From Salinarchaeum sp. (GTDB lineage: Archaea > Halobacteriota > Halobacteria > Halobacteriales > QS-1-68-20), in contig SKSS01000039.1 of NCBI GenBank assembly GCA_007122875.1, positions 1-32,551 of the forward strand: a stretch of DNA of 32,551 nt, written 5' to 3'. Position numbers and translations under genes: made by a program. The notes below the pieces were generated by a model. That model had not been told where the DNA came from and did not search any database. It saw only the letters and a list, made by a program, of their open reading frames with translations. The first letter of the stretch is position 1, and each line of letters starts with the position of its first letter. Positions 25,826 to 32,551 of this stretch are shown here, piece after piece.

Positions 25826-26892
25826 GTGCCCCCTCCGGTGGTCTCGTGTCCTTGCGCAATCGCCTCTTCGAGCGTCGCTGCGCTCTCTTCGACGGTCTCG
25901 TCCGGAATCGCGTAGAACCCAACCCGGCGTGCGGCGAGTTGCGTCCAGGTGAGCGACTCCCCCGGAGCGGCGTAGTCGAGTTCGACGGCGTCTTCGTGGG
26001 TCTCCTCGTCGACCTCCTCGAAGAAGAACCGCGTGAACGCACGCACCTCCTCGCGGTCGAACGTGTCGGTTCGGACGTAGACGTACATCGCTCGGGACAG
26101 CGGACTGTACGACCCGTCTTCGATCGTCTTCCGGCTCGGTTCGACCGCGCCGTCACCGTCGTCGATCCCGACGAGCTTGAGATCCTCCTCGTTCTCGAAG
26201 AAGTAGCCGGCCCCGCCCCAGCCAAGGGCGTGTTCGTCGCCACGGACCCCGCGGACGATCACATTGGTGTCCGCACTCGCGGAGTAATCCGGCCGAATTC
26301 TGGCGATCTCGCGGTTGATCGCCTCCGTGAAGTAGTCGAACGTCCCCGATCCGGAGTCGCGCCCGTAGAGTTCGATCTCCTCGTCGGGCCACTCCGCTCG
26401 GATGTCACGCCACGTCTCGACCTCGGAGTCGGCGTCCCAGATCGCGTGTAGCTCCTCGACGGTCAGCTCCTCACACCAGGTGTTGGCGGGATTGACGAAG
26501 ACGGCGATTCCGTCGAGAACGGCCTCCAGCGCGACGTACTCGATCCCGTGTTCGGCCGCGAGTTCGGCCTCCTCGTCGAGCATCGATCGGCTCGCGTTCT
26601 GGACGTGTGTCTCGCCGACGCAGAACCGCTGAAAGCCGGCTCCGGTTCCCGATCCTCGAACCGGAAGCTGGACCCGGTTGTTCAGCCACTGGAACTCCTC
26701 GGCGACCGCCGCCCCGTGTGGAAGCAAAGTGTTACTCCCGTCGATTCGGATCTCGCCCCGAAGGCCGCTGTCGTCTCCCCGAACGAGACAGCCGGAGAGG
26801 GCTCCGGCAGCTAGCCCACCGGTCGCGGCGAGAAGTCGTCGACGCGACCGATCGACTCGCGATCGACCGCCTCCCGCCGGATCACCAGCCAT
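25822..26892 (-). CDS. pstS: PstS, Tat-exported phosphate-binding lipoprotein
   Basis: A 356-residue periplasm-side binding protein. The start at 26892 is preferred to the upstream ATG at 26958, because the TATA box lies between them and because it yields a compact Tat signal: [20 protein letters not shown], with lipid-modified Cys35. Mature motifs are [13 protein letters not shown] (phosphate-binding loop 1), [15 protein letters not shown], and [12 protein letters not shown] (loop with Ser/Thr ligands). It delivers phosphate to PstC/PstA. It is the first gene of the operon and has an elaborate promoter shared with the divergent PhoU-like gene. Confidence 0.92.
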   Translation of the reverse strand: MAGDPAGGGRSRVDRSRRRLLAATGGLAAGALSGCLVRGDDSGLRGEIRIDGSNTLLPHGAAVAEEFQWLNNRVQLPVRGSGTGAGFQRFCVGETHVQNASRSMLDEEAELAAEHGIEYVALEAVLDGIAVFVNPANTWCEELTVEELHAIWDADSEVETWRDIRAEWPDEEIELYGRDSGSGTFDYFTEAINREIARIRPDYSASADTNVIVRGVRGDEHALGWGGAGYFFENEEDLKLVGIDDGDGAVEPSRKTIEDGSYSPLSRAMYVYVRTDTFDREEVRAFTRFFFEEVDEETHEDAVELDYAAPGESLTWTQLAARRVGFYAIPDETVEESAATLEEAIAQGHETTGGGT

Positions 26893-26907
26893 TACTGGAA
26901 CGTGGTG

Positions 26908-26943
26908 CCTACTATGTAAGTACCCTACTATGATGTATATATA
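26908..26943 (-). promoter_or_regulatory. pst operon promoter with direct-repeat operator
   Basis: The TATA box TATATATA is at 26936-26943, predicting a leader of about 20 bases. Two identical 9-mers CCTACTATG (plus-strand reading) lie at 26908-26916 and 26924-26932, 16 bases apart, covering the expected transcription start. The core TACTATG also occurs beside the divergent phoU-like promoter, so it may be the binding site of a phosphate-responsive regulator. Confidence 0.6.
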
Positions 26944-27046
26944 GTACACCATAGACATGGAGTGTCGAACCGATCTCCGCGACCAGTTCGCGGTTCGTCC
27001 TCCAGCGACACGTCGGCTGTACGCCGGATCGAAACGGTCAATAGAG

Positions 27047-27061
27047 TACTATGGATTTATT
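27047..27061 (+). promoter_or_regulatory. Promoter of AbrB-PhoU gene with shared TACTATG motif
   Basis: TACTATG at 27047-27053 directly adjoins GATTTATT (27054-27061), a TATA box centred about 27 bases before the ATG at 27085. The same 7-mer is doubled in the pst promoter. Confidence 0.55.
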
Positions 27062-27084
27062 GCCCTCGCTCCGTAGCCCCTCAC

Positions 27085-28083
27085 ATGGAAACCCGCAAGG
27101 TCCAGGTGACCGGCGGTTCGACGTACACCGTCTCCATCCCGAAGACGTGGGCGACGAACGCCGGTATCGAGGCGGGAAGCGAGGTCGAGTTCCACCCCGA
27201 AGGCGAATCGCTGTTGCTCTCACCGCGTACCGACGAGGGGCCGACCGAGGGCGTCCTCGACGTCGACGGTCTCCACGACGACGACCTCATGCGCGCCGTC
27301 GTCACCATGTACGTGAGCGGATTCGACGTGATCCGACTGGCAGCAGTCGAGGTGAACGCCGATCAGCGTCGGACGATCCGCGATGCAACCCGCGGACTCG
27401 TCGGATTGGAGGTCGTCGAGGAGACCACCGACTCGGTCGTTCTGCGTGACCTGCTCGATTCGCGTGAACTGTCGGTGTACAACGCCGTCACACGAATGCG
27501 CCTCATCGCGCTCACCATGCTCGACGACGCCGTCACCGCAATCGTCGAGAACGACAACGACCTCGCGACCGACGTGATCCAGCGCGACGACGACGTCGAC
27601 CGGCTGTGGTTTATGGTCTCGCGGGTGTTTCGATCGACGCTCAGAGATCCGAGCGCGGCCGCCGAGGTCGGCCTCGACCGGGAGACCTGCTTCGACTATC
27701 ATTCAAGCGCTCGTCAGCTCGAACGGATCGCCGATCACGCCGCCAAGATCGGGAGCCTGAGCCGTGACCTTGGGCCGGTTCCGGAGGACGTCGCGGAGGG
27801 CCTCATCGCGCTCTACGAGGACGCCATCGGCATCGTCGAGGGTGCGATGGACGCGCTGCTGGCTGAGGACGGCGATCACGCGACCGAACTGGCGAACGAC
27901 GTGCTCGACGACGTGCTCGACATCGACGAACACACCCGCGCTGTCGACGACAAGCTTCGAGACCTCGATCCGCTCGAAGCCCAGTTGCTCGGCTTGGTCG
28001 TCGACTCGCTGTCGCGATGTGCGGACTACGGCGGGAACGTCGCGGAGACAGCCCTCCAGAACGCCGCTCCGTCGCCCCGATAG
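27085..28083 (+). CDS. PhoU-like regulator with N-terminal AbrB/SpoVT domain
   Basis: A 332-residue protein. Residues 1-45 form an AbrB/MazE-type swapped-hairpin DNA-binding motif (METRKVQVTGGSTYTVSIPKTWATNAGI, then GSEVEFHPEGESLLLSP). The remainder has two PhoU-type helical repeats, the second with QLERIADHAAKIGSLS and a later SRCADYGGNVAETAL. The fusion of a transcription-factor head to PhoU repeats is known in haloarchaea and suggests a phosphate-responsive regulator. The frame is open upstream to 26962, but the TATA at 27054-27061 makes 27085 the start. It is divergent from pstS and is the obvious candidate for controlling that operon. Confidence 0.9.
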   Translation: METRKVQVTGGSTYTVSIPKTWATNAGIEAGSEVEFHPEGESLLLSPRTDEGPTEGVLDVDGLHDDDLMRAVVTMYVSGFDVIRLAAVEVNADQRRTIRDATRGLVGLEVVEETTDSVVLRDLLDSRELSVYNAVTRMRLIALTMLDDAVTAIVENDNDLATDVIQRDDDVDRLWFMVSRVFRSTLRDPSAAAEVGLDRETCFDYHSSARQLERIADHAAKIGSLSRDLGPVPEDVAEGLIALYEDAIGIVEGAMDALLAEDGDHATELANDVLDDVLDIDEHTRAVDDKLRDLDPLEAQLLGLVVDSLSRCADYGGNVAETALQNAAPSPR

Positions 28084-28440
28084 TCCACCTTCCGTCACCG
28101 CGCTAGTCCGCCAGCCGTCGCTCCAATAGTCCGCCGCAGTTCGGCCTCGTTCGGCGAATCCCGACCGACATTTCGAAATCCAATCACGTCAGGTATACTA
28201 CTTCTTTGTCGTAGGTTGCCGCTACGTCAGCGACGACTGATCGAACACTCACGACGCGCTCGGCACTCGTCGAAAACGGACGAGAGCGCTCAATAAAGTT
28301 TATCCGGCCATCTCACCCGTTCGTGAAACGTTTTTTGACCCACATACGCGCGTGTGAAACGGGGCGAAACGCCTGAACCCTCTCACCGTATTAAGATGGT
28401 ATCCATCGTAGACGGATCCGTCCCCGGAGGTGTCACGAGC
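28084..28440. other. Intergenic region with promoter for small membrane protein
   Basis: No gene is supported. AT-rich spots include AATAAAGTTTATCC (28291-28304), a T-run near 28330 and TATTAAGATG (28389-28398), the last being best placed for a short leader. GTGAAACG occurs at 28323-28330 and 28354-28361, with GCGAAACG at 28364-28371, a small direct-repeat family of unknown meaning. Confidence 0.4.
28426..28432 (+). promoter_or_regulatory. Strong ribosome binding site fixing the start at 28441
   Basis: GGAGGTG, a full match to the archaeal SD core, lies eight bases before the ATG at 28441. It argues against the in-frame upstream ATG codons at 28354 and 28396. Confidence 0.75.
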
Positions 28441-28710
28441 ATGAACCAGTCTCGCTCCATGAACGAACAGGGATCGACCGTTGCCGCCTCAACCGCGGAG
28501 GACGATCACACGACCACCGGCACGGAGACCGCTGGGTTTTCCACGCCGCTTCGATTCGCCGGCTTCTGGGCTGCCATTGCCCTCCCATTTCTGCATACAC
28601 CCCTCCTGATAACCGGTCTCGACACCAACGCGAAACTCGTCGCATACGTCGTCCTCCTCGGGCTCAACGTCGCCGCCCTCGTCGTGGGTCACAGCTACCG
28701 TCCGACGTGA
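28441..28710 (+). CDS. Small membrane protein of unknown function
   Basis: An 89-residue protein with a disordered Ser/Thr/Asp-rich N-terminal half and two hydrophobic helices in the C-terminal half: FAGFWAAIALPFLHTPLLITG and AKLVAYVVLLGLNVAALVVGH, ending in a basic SYRPT. Similar small two-helix proteins are, as I recall, common in haloarchaea but uncharacterised. The start is set by a perfect SD. It is convergent with the EamA transporter gene 40 bases away. No function is proposed. Confidence 0.75.
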   Translation: MNQSRSMNEQGSTVAASTAEDDHTTTGTETAGFSTPLRFAGFWAAIALPFLHTPLLITGLDTNAKLVAYVVLLGLNVAALVVGHSYRPT

Positions 28711-28750
28711 CATCCTCCGGCCGCCACGATCGCCCTCGATTTTCGTTCGC

Positions 28751-29680
28751 TCACGGCCGGCTGATCGCTCGTCGAACGGCTGGCAACTCGGCGGTGATCG
28801 CCCGACGCTTGATCAGTACGAATCCCGTAGCGATCAGCGCAAAGCCGGCGATCGTCGGCGGATCGAGTAGCGGTTCGCCGAGCCAGAGCCATCCGATGAC
28901 CGTCGCCACGACCGGGACGACGTACGAGACGAGATTGATCTCGACGGGACCGAGCGCCGACAGCAGCGCGAAGTAGAGCAGGAACCCGATCGCGCTCGCA
29001 CCGACCGCGAGATATGCGAGCGCGAAGATCGCCTCGCCGGTCCACTCGATCGACCGGAACGACTCGCCAGGAAGCGCGGCGCTGAGCAGGTGCAACAGCA
29101 CAGCACCGAGCAGCATCGACCACGCCTCCATCGTCTCGATCGGGAGTTCGTCGTCGATCAATCGGGTGAGGACGCTTCCGAGCGCGAATGAGAACGCGGC
29201 CACGAAGATCAGCGTCGCCGCCAGCGTGTCGCTGCCCAACAGGTCGGACCGGGACGGCCGTGCGAGGACGACGACGCCGGAGAACCCGAACATCATGCCC
29301 GCGATCCCGCCCCACGAGAGCCCGCCGGTGGGAAGCAACATCCGCGCGAACGCCGTGGTCAGAACCGGCGCGAGCGCGACGATCACCGCCGCCGTCGCGC
29401 TCGTCGTGTGGCTCTGGCCGACGAACAGGAAGGCGTGGTAGCCGGCGATCAGCATGACGCCGCCGATCCCGATCAGCGCGACCTCGCCCCGTGTTCGCGG
29501 AAGCAGGCGCTCGCCGACGTACCCGGCGTACGCGAGCATCAGCAGTCCTGCGATATCGTAGCGGATCGCGGCGAAGAGCACGGGCGGAATGTACGACAGG
29601 CCGGCCGTGATCGCCGGGAACGCGGTCCCCCACAGGATCGCCAGGAGGAGAAACAACAGGACGATCCGATACCGGTTCAC
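28751..29680 (-). CDS. EamA/DMT-family transporter
   Basis: A 309-residue ten-helix transporter of the drug/metabolite superfamily with two EamA repeats: LLAILWGTAFPAITAGL opens the first, and SFALGSVLTRL with GPVEINLVSYVVPVVATVIGWLWLGEPL marks the second. It probably exports or imports a small metabolite; the substrate is unknown. The GTG at 29680 gives the usual short tail before TM1. A GTG at 29794 would add 38 charged residues and would sit about 25 bases from the shared TATA element, so that longer form is also possible. Confidence 0.88.
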   Translation of the reverse strand: MNRYRIVLLFLLLAILWGTAFPAITAGLSYIPPVLFAAIRYDIAGLLMLAYAGYVGERLLPRTRGEVALIGIGGVMLIAGYHAFLFVGQSHTTSATAAVIVALAPVLTTAFARMLLPTGGLSWGGIAGMMFGFSGVVVLARPSRSDLLGSDTLAATLIFVAAFSFALGSVLTRLIDDELPIETMEAWSMLLGAVLLHLLSAALPGESFRSIEWTGEAIFALAYLAVGASAIGFLLYFALLSALGPVEINLVSYVVPVVATVIGWLWLGEPLLDPPTIAGFALIATGFVLIKRRAITAELPAVRRAISRP

Positions 29681-29812
29681 GCCCGTCCTCGGACACCGGC
29701 CTCCGTGAGGGTTGCGGTTCTCGGATCGCCGTGAGATCGGTTGCCGGTCGCCACCGACCGCTGCCGGAACGTTCGCGTCGGAGACACCCGTCACGGGTCC
29801 GGGCCTCGGGCC

Positions 29813-29826
29813 ATATATTTAAATTA
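29813..29826. promoter_or_regulatory. TATA element possibly shared by divergent EamA and RNase H genes
   Basis: ATATATTTAAATTA is the only AT-rich patch between the two genes. Its centre is about 25-29 bases from the ATG at 29847 and about 25 bases from the GTG at 29794. It contains the self-complementary TTTAAA, so one element may direct transcription both ways. Confidence 0.5.
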
Positions 29827-29846
29827 GTGCGGCGACTATCGCCCTC

Positions 29847-30470
29847 ATGGCCGTTCACGGCCGCCCGGCTCTCCGAGACCTGTTCGACGACTCGCCCACT
29901 CCCCACATCGCTCACCCGCCGGAGACGCATCACCGGGACGTCTACGTCGCCACCGACGGGTCGTACCGCGAGTCCGGCGGTGGACTGGGCGCGATCATCG
30001 AAACCCGGTCGGGCGAACGCCTCGCGCGCGTCTCACTTCCCGATATCGCCCCGAACAACAACGTCGCGGAGTATCGGGCGCTCCACCTCGGACTGGACGT
30101 GCTGGCCGGGCACGTTCCGCGAAACTCACGGGTGGGAATCTTGCTTGATCACGACGACCTCGCCGCGAACGTGAACGCGACGATCCTCTCGCATCGATCC
30201 CCGAACGGCGACGTTCCCCACACCGTCTCGCTTCCAGCGAACGTCGAGAACCACTGGCGCGGCATCCGGGCACGCCTCGCCGGGTTCGACTCCGTCCGGG
30301 CCGCGCGAATCGCGAGCGAACAGAACCCTGCCCATCCGCTGGCGAACTCGCCCGAACACTACGCGCACCTCGATACGACCGACGACCGTCGAAACCGCCG
30401 CCCCGACCACCCCGACGGACGCACCCCGATCCCCCCACCGTCACGAGCGGACCGCCACGCGAGCGACTAG
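29847..30470 (+). CDS. rnhA: RNase HI-like protein
   Basis: A 207-residue protein. After an N-terminal lead of about 30 residues the RNase H fold begins with VYVATDGSYRESGGGLGAII (Asp37), then NNNVAEYRALHLGL (Glu75) and VGILLDHDDLAANV (Asp101). The last catalytic region reads EQNPAHPLAN, where an Asp is usual (N-x2-AD-x-LA); here it is His163. Three of four acidic residues are thus in place, so activity on RNA-DNA hybrids is plausible but unproven. The C-terminal 40 residues are Arg/Pro/Asp-rich and probably disordered. Gene symbol is by family only. Confidence 0.8.
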   Translation: MAVHGRPALRDLFDDSPTPHIAHPPETHHRDVYVATDGSYRESGGGLGAIIETRSGERLARVSLPDIAPNNNVAEYRALHLGLDVLAGHVPRNSRVGILLDHDDLAANVNATILSHRSPNGDVPHTVSLPANVENHWRGIRARLAGFDSVRAARIASEQNPAHPLANSPEHYAHLDTTDDRRNRRPDHPDGRTPIPPPSRADRHASD

Positions 30471-30508
30471 CACATCCGAGTCGATACGGCGATCGAAGCT
30501 CAAGTTAC

Positions 30509-31588
30509 TTACAGTTTGAGGATTCCCGGCCGGTCGATCATCACCGCGCCGTCTCGACTCTCGACGGTCGCCGTCGGCCACTCGCCGGTTGACGTCAGCA
30601 CTTCGACCGCCGCCCCGTCGACGAGCACCGTGTCCTCGCTCTTCGCGCCCTCGACGGTCGGGTTCCACGCGTACGCCATCGGTGATGTGACCGGTTCGTC
30701 GAGCGTCGGCGTGGCGATCCACTCCCGTCCGGCGTATCCGGCCGCGCCACCCTGATGGTGTTCTCGCCACTCGTCCGGCCAGCCAACGTTTCCGTAGGCG
30801 TCCTGAATCGCGGCGAAGACATCTGCGGCGGTTCCACCGTCGAGTGCGGCCCGTCGGGTCGCGGCGATCGCTTCGGTCTCGACGCTCGCAGCCGCGCCGT
30901 GGCGCTCCGGTAACCAACTCGGCGGGTCAAATGCGACCGTTCGGCTGCAGCTCGCGTGGAGTCCGTCACGCTCTGCGGTCACCGATATGACCGCATAGCC
31001 TCCGAGTACCGTATCGGTCGGCACGCAGTGTCGATAGCGACTCGCCCGGTCCTCGCCACCGACTAAGACCACCGGCGCGTCGATCCCGCGGGCTCCGAGC
31101 GCGATCCGAAGCGCCGTGGCGACCTCCCGTTCGGTGTCCCCCGATTCCAGCTTCCGGCAGACGGTCTCGACGGCGGCGGCCGTCTCTCGACCGAGTTCAC
31201 GATACCGTTCGACCTCGTACGGTTCGAGCGGATGGCGGAGCGACGAGGGATCGACCCGTTCGAACCCCGGGACGTCGAAATCCGCCGCGGCGGGCGTTCG
31301 GGAGCGGTTGGCGACCGCGGTCGCGAGCGAGCCGTCGAACCAGTCGTATCGGTCGACCGGCACTCCGTCGAACTCCTCATCACGGAGGCGGTCAGCTTCG
31401 ATCGAGTCGGCAACGACGGTGAGTTCGAAGCCGTCGTACCCGACTGCGGCGAATCCGACGGGAGCACGCCGGTCGATAACGTTGCGTCCATCGGCGAGCC
31501 ACGCGAACGAGGCTGGCTGAGCGAACCACACGGCTTCCAGATCGTTCCCGGCAAGGAATTCGTCGAGGCGGTCGTGCTTCGAAGTCAT
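30509..31588 (-). CDS. M24 (pita-bread) family protein lacking canonical metal ligands
   Basis: A 359-residue protein with a creatinase-like N-terminal domain (FAQPASFAWLADGRNVID) and a pita-bread C-terminal domain. Motif SRYRHCVPTDTVLGGYAVISVTAERDGLHASCSRTV aligns with the metal-binding region of Xaa-Pro peptidases, but the two Asp ligands are replaced (ISVTAE for LVDxG; ASCSRT for SDxTRT). HHQGGAAGY and NPTVEGAKSEDT correspond to the later His and Glu regions. It therefore looks like a metal-independent branch, as creatinase is. The frame is open upstream to 31735; the ATG at 31588 gives a standard N-terminus. Substrate is unknown. Confidence 0.8.
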   Translation of the reverse strand: MTSKHDRLDEFLAGNDLEAVWFAQPASFAWLADGRNVIDRRAPVGFAAVGYDGFELTVVADSIEADRLRDEEFDGVPVDRYDWFDGSLATAVANRSRTPAAADFDVPGFERVDPSSLRHPLEPYEVERYRELGRETAAAVETVCRKLESGDTEREVATALRIALGARGIDAPVVLVGGEDRASRYRHCVPTDTVLGGYAVISVTAERDGLHASCSRTVAFDPPSWLPERHGAAASVETEAIAATRRAALDGGTAADVFAAIQDAYGNVGWPDEWREHHQGGAAGYAGREWIATPTLDEPVTSPMAYAWNPTVEGAKSEDTVLVDGAAVEVLTSTGEWPTATVESRDGAVMIDRPGILKL

Positions 31589-31780
31589 TACGTTCCGATG
31601 GGACCCCCTACGTTGAAAACCCTCCGGCCTGTGACAGTGGATCCCGACCGGATCCGTATCGTCCGTAAAACACCCGGAGAAGCCATACGTCACCATTTCC
31701 GCGTTGTCACACGAAGAGCCGACGTGGTCGATCACACCGTTGGATGGCCGATTCTCACGTCGTGGGAGCGAGCCGAGAGG

Positions 31781-31788
31781 AATTTAAC
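31781..31788 (+). promoter_or_regulatory. TATA-like box of the heme A synthase gene
   Basis: AATTTAAC begins 37 bases before the GTG at 31818 and is the only AT-rich patch nearby, consistent with a near-leaderless transcript. Confidence 0.5.
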
Positions 31789-31817
31789 CGACCAGTTCCG
31801 ACGTTCGGACGATATCC

Positions 31818-32551
31818 GTGACCCTCTCGCACTCCCGGTTCAGGCAGTTGCTGGTGACCACGACCGCCCTCGCGGTCGGTCTCGTCCTGCTCGGCGTGTA
31901 CACCGCGGCGGAGGGAGCCGGGTTGGCGTGTGACGGGCGATGGCCGCTGTGTGACGGCTGGATGGGGCTGTTCCCCGCGAACTGGCCGAGCTTCGTCGAG
32001 TGGTTCCACCGTCTCGTGGCGATGATCGTCGGCTTTCTGATCCTCGGGACGGCGCTCGCGGCGTGGCTGGCCGACGTCGATGGACGGATCAAGGGCGCGC
32101 TCGCCGCCGCCGTCGTCGCCCTGCCGATCCAGATCTGGCTCGGCGCGGAGACGGTGCTCGCGTACACCATCATCTCGCTGACTGCTCACTTCGTCGCGGC
32201 GCTCGTCATCCTCGCGTTGTTGACGGTCGCGGTCGCGTGGACGTATGGGCCGTCGGCGACCGATCCCGAACAGATTCGGCGCACGCTGGTCGCCACCCTC
32301 GCGCTTCTCCCGGTGTTCGTCGCGTTCGCCCCTGGGATGCTGTTCGTCCACACCTCGACCGTACAGGTCGTCTACTACGGGCTCGGCGTGTGCCTGTTCG
32401 TCGCGCTCGTCGCCGTGACGGCGTGGTCCGGGCTGCTCGACCGCCCCATGCTGTCGCGGGTTGGCATCCTCACGGCCACGGGGGCCGTCCTGATCGGCGC
32501 ACAACTCGTGATCGGTCGGCTGTACTACTCCGACCTGCTCAACCTGCTCGA
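31818..32551 (+). CDS. ctaA: Heme A synthase (COX15/CtaA family), cut by window end
   Basis: Open from a GTG at 31818 to the window end, 244 codons with no stop. The first helix VTTTALAVGLVLLGVYTAAEG is followed by a Cys pair in CDGRWPLCDG (Cys38, Cys45), as in the extracellular loop of bacterial and archaeal CtaA. EWFHRLVAMIVGFL (His64) and LTAHFVAAL (His124) supply heme-ligand-type histidines, and His178 begins the equivalent set in the second half. The enzyme converts heme O to heme A for terminal oxidases in the membrane. Only the C-terminus is missing. The start codon is GTG with a TATA-like box about 30 bases before. Confidence 0.85.
   Translation, partial: MTLSHSRFRQLLVTTTALAVGLVLLGVYTAAEGAGLACDGRWPLCDGWMGLFPANWPSFVEWFHRLVAMIVGFLILGTALAAWLADVDGRIKGALAAAVVALPIQIWLGAETVLAYTIISLTAHFVAALVILALLTVAVAWTYGPSATDPEQIRRTLVATLALLPVFVAFAPGMLFVHTSTVQVVYYGLGVCLFVALVAVTAWSGLLDRPMLSRVGILTATGAVLIGAQLVIGRLYYSDLLNLL

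Noticed and set aside
26893-26958. Longer pstS start at 26958
   Set aside because: It would place the TATATATA box inside the coding region and bury the Tat signal behind 22 atypical residues.

Overview
The window is high-GC DNA from a haloarchaeon (class Halobacteria). The proteins are strongly acidic, secreted proteins carry Tat-type lipoprotein signals, many genes start near a TATA-like box without a Shine-Dalgarno (SD) site, and the families are typical of the group (PhoU with an AbrB-like head, amino-acid permeases fused to UspA domains, CtaA-type heme A synthase). Everything here is read by eye. No database search was possible, so family names rest on motifs I can point to.

Layout. Bases 1-6200 hold a Tat lipoprotein, a small CDGSH iron-sulfur protein, a VOC protein, two tandem S9 serine peptidases (a recent duplication that kept its upstream element), and a deletion-scarred VapBC toxin-antitoxin remnant. 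Bases 6334-8245 hold an M20 peptidase, whose stop codon lies inside an insertion-sequence-like hairpin, and a macro-domain protein. Bases 8246-12250 look like a small accessory island: two paralogous proteins of unknown function sharing a C-terminal domain of about 96 residues, with an aquaporin and a CPBP intramembrane protease between them, and structured, probably transposon-derived non-coding stretches around the CPBP gene.

Bases 12255-20876 hold a VOC dioxygenase-like gene with a palindromic promoter, then three APC permeases each fused to two UspA domains, plus a solo UspA protein. Bases 21085-28083 are a phosphate module: a tightly packed minus-strand operon pstS-pstC-pstA-pstB-phoU-trkA, and a divergent AbrB-PhoU protein that shares a regulatory motif with it. 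Bases 28441 to the end hold a small membrane protein, an EamA transporter and an RNase H-like protein that may share one TATA element, a metal-ligand-less M24 protein, and the start of a heme A synthase gene that runs off the window.

The strongest candidate for something undescribed is the paralog pair at 8365-8955 and 11330-12106. They share one conserved C-terminal domain behind unrelated low-complexity N-termini, one acidic and the other an expanding Gln/Pro/Asn repeat that is nearly free of charge. Next are several promoter-embedded palindromes and direct repeats, a ladder of five hairpins at 11072-11192, and the inclusion of a TrkA-type potassium regulator in the phosphate operon. No rRNA, tRNA or CRISPR array was seen.
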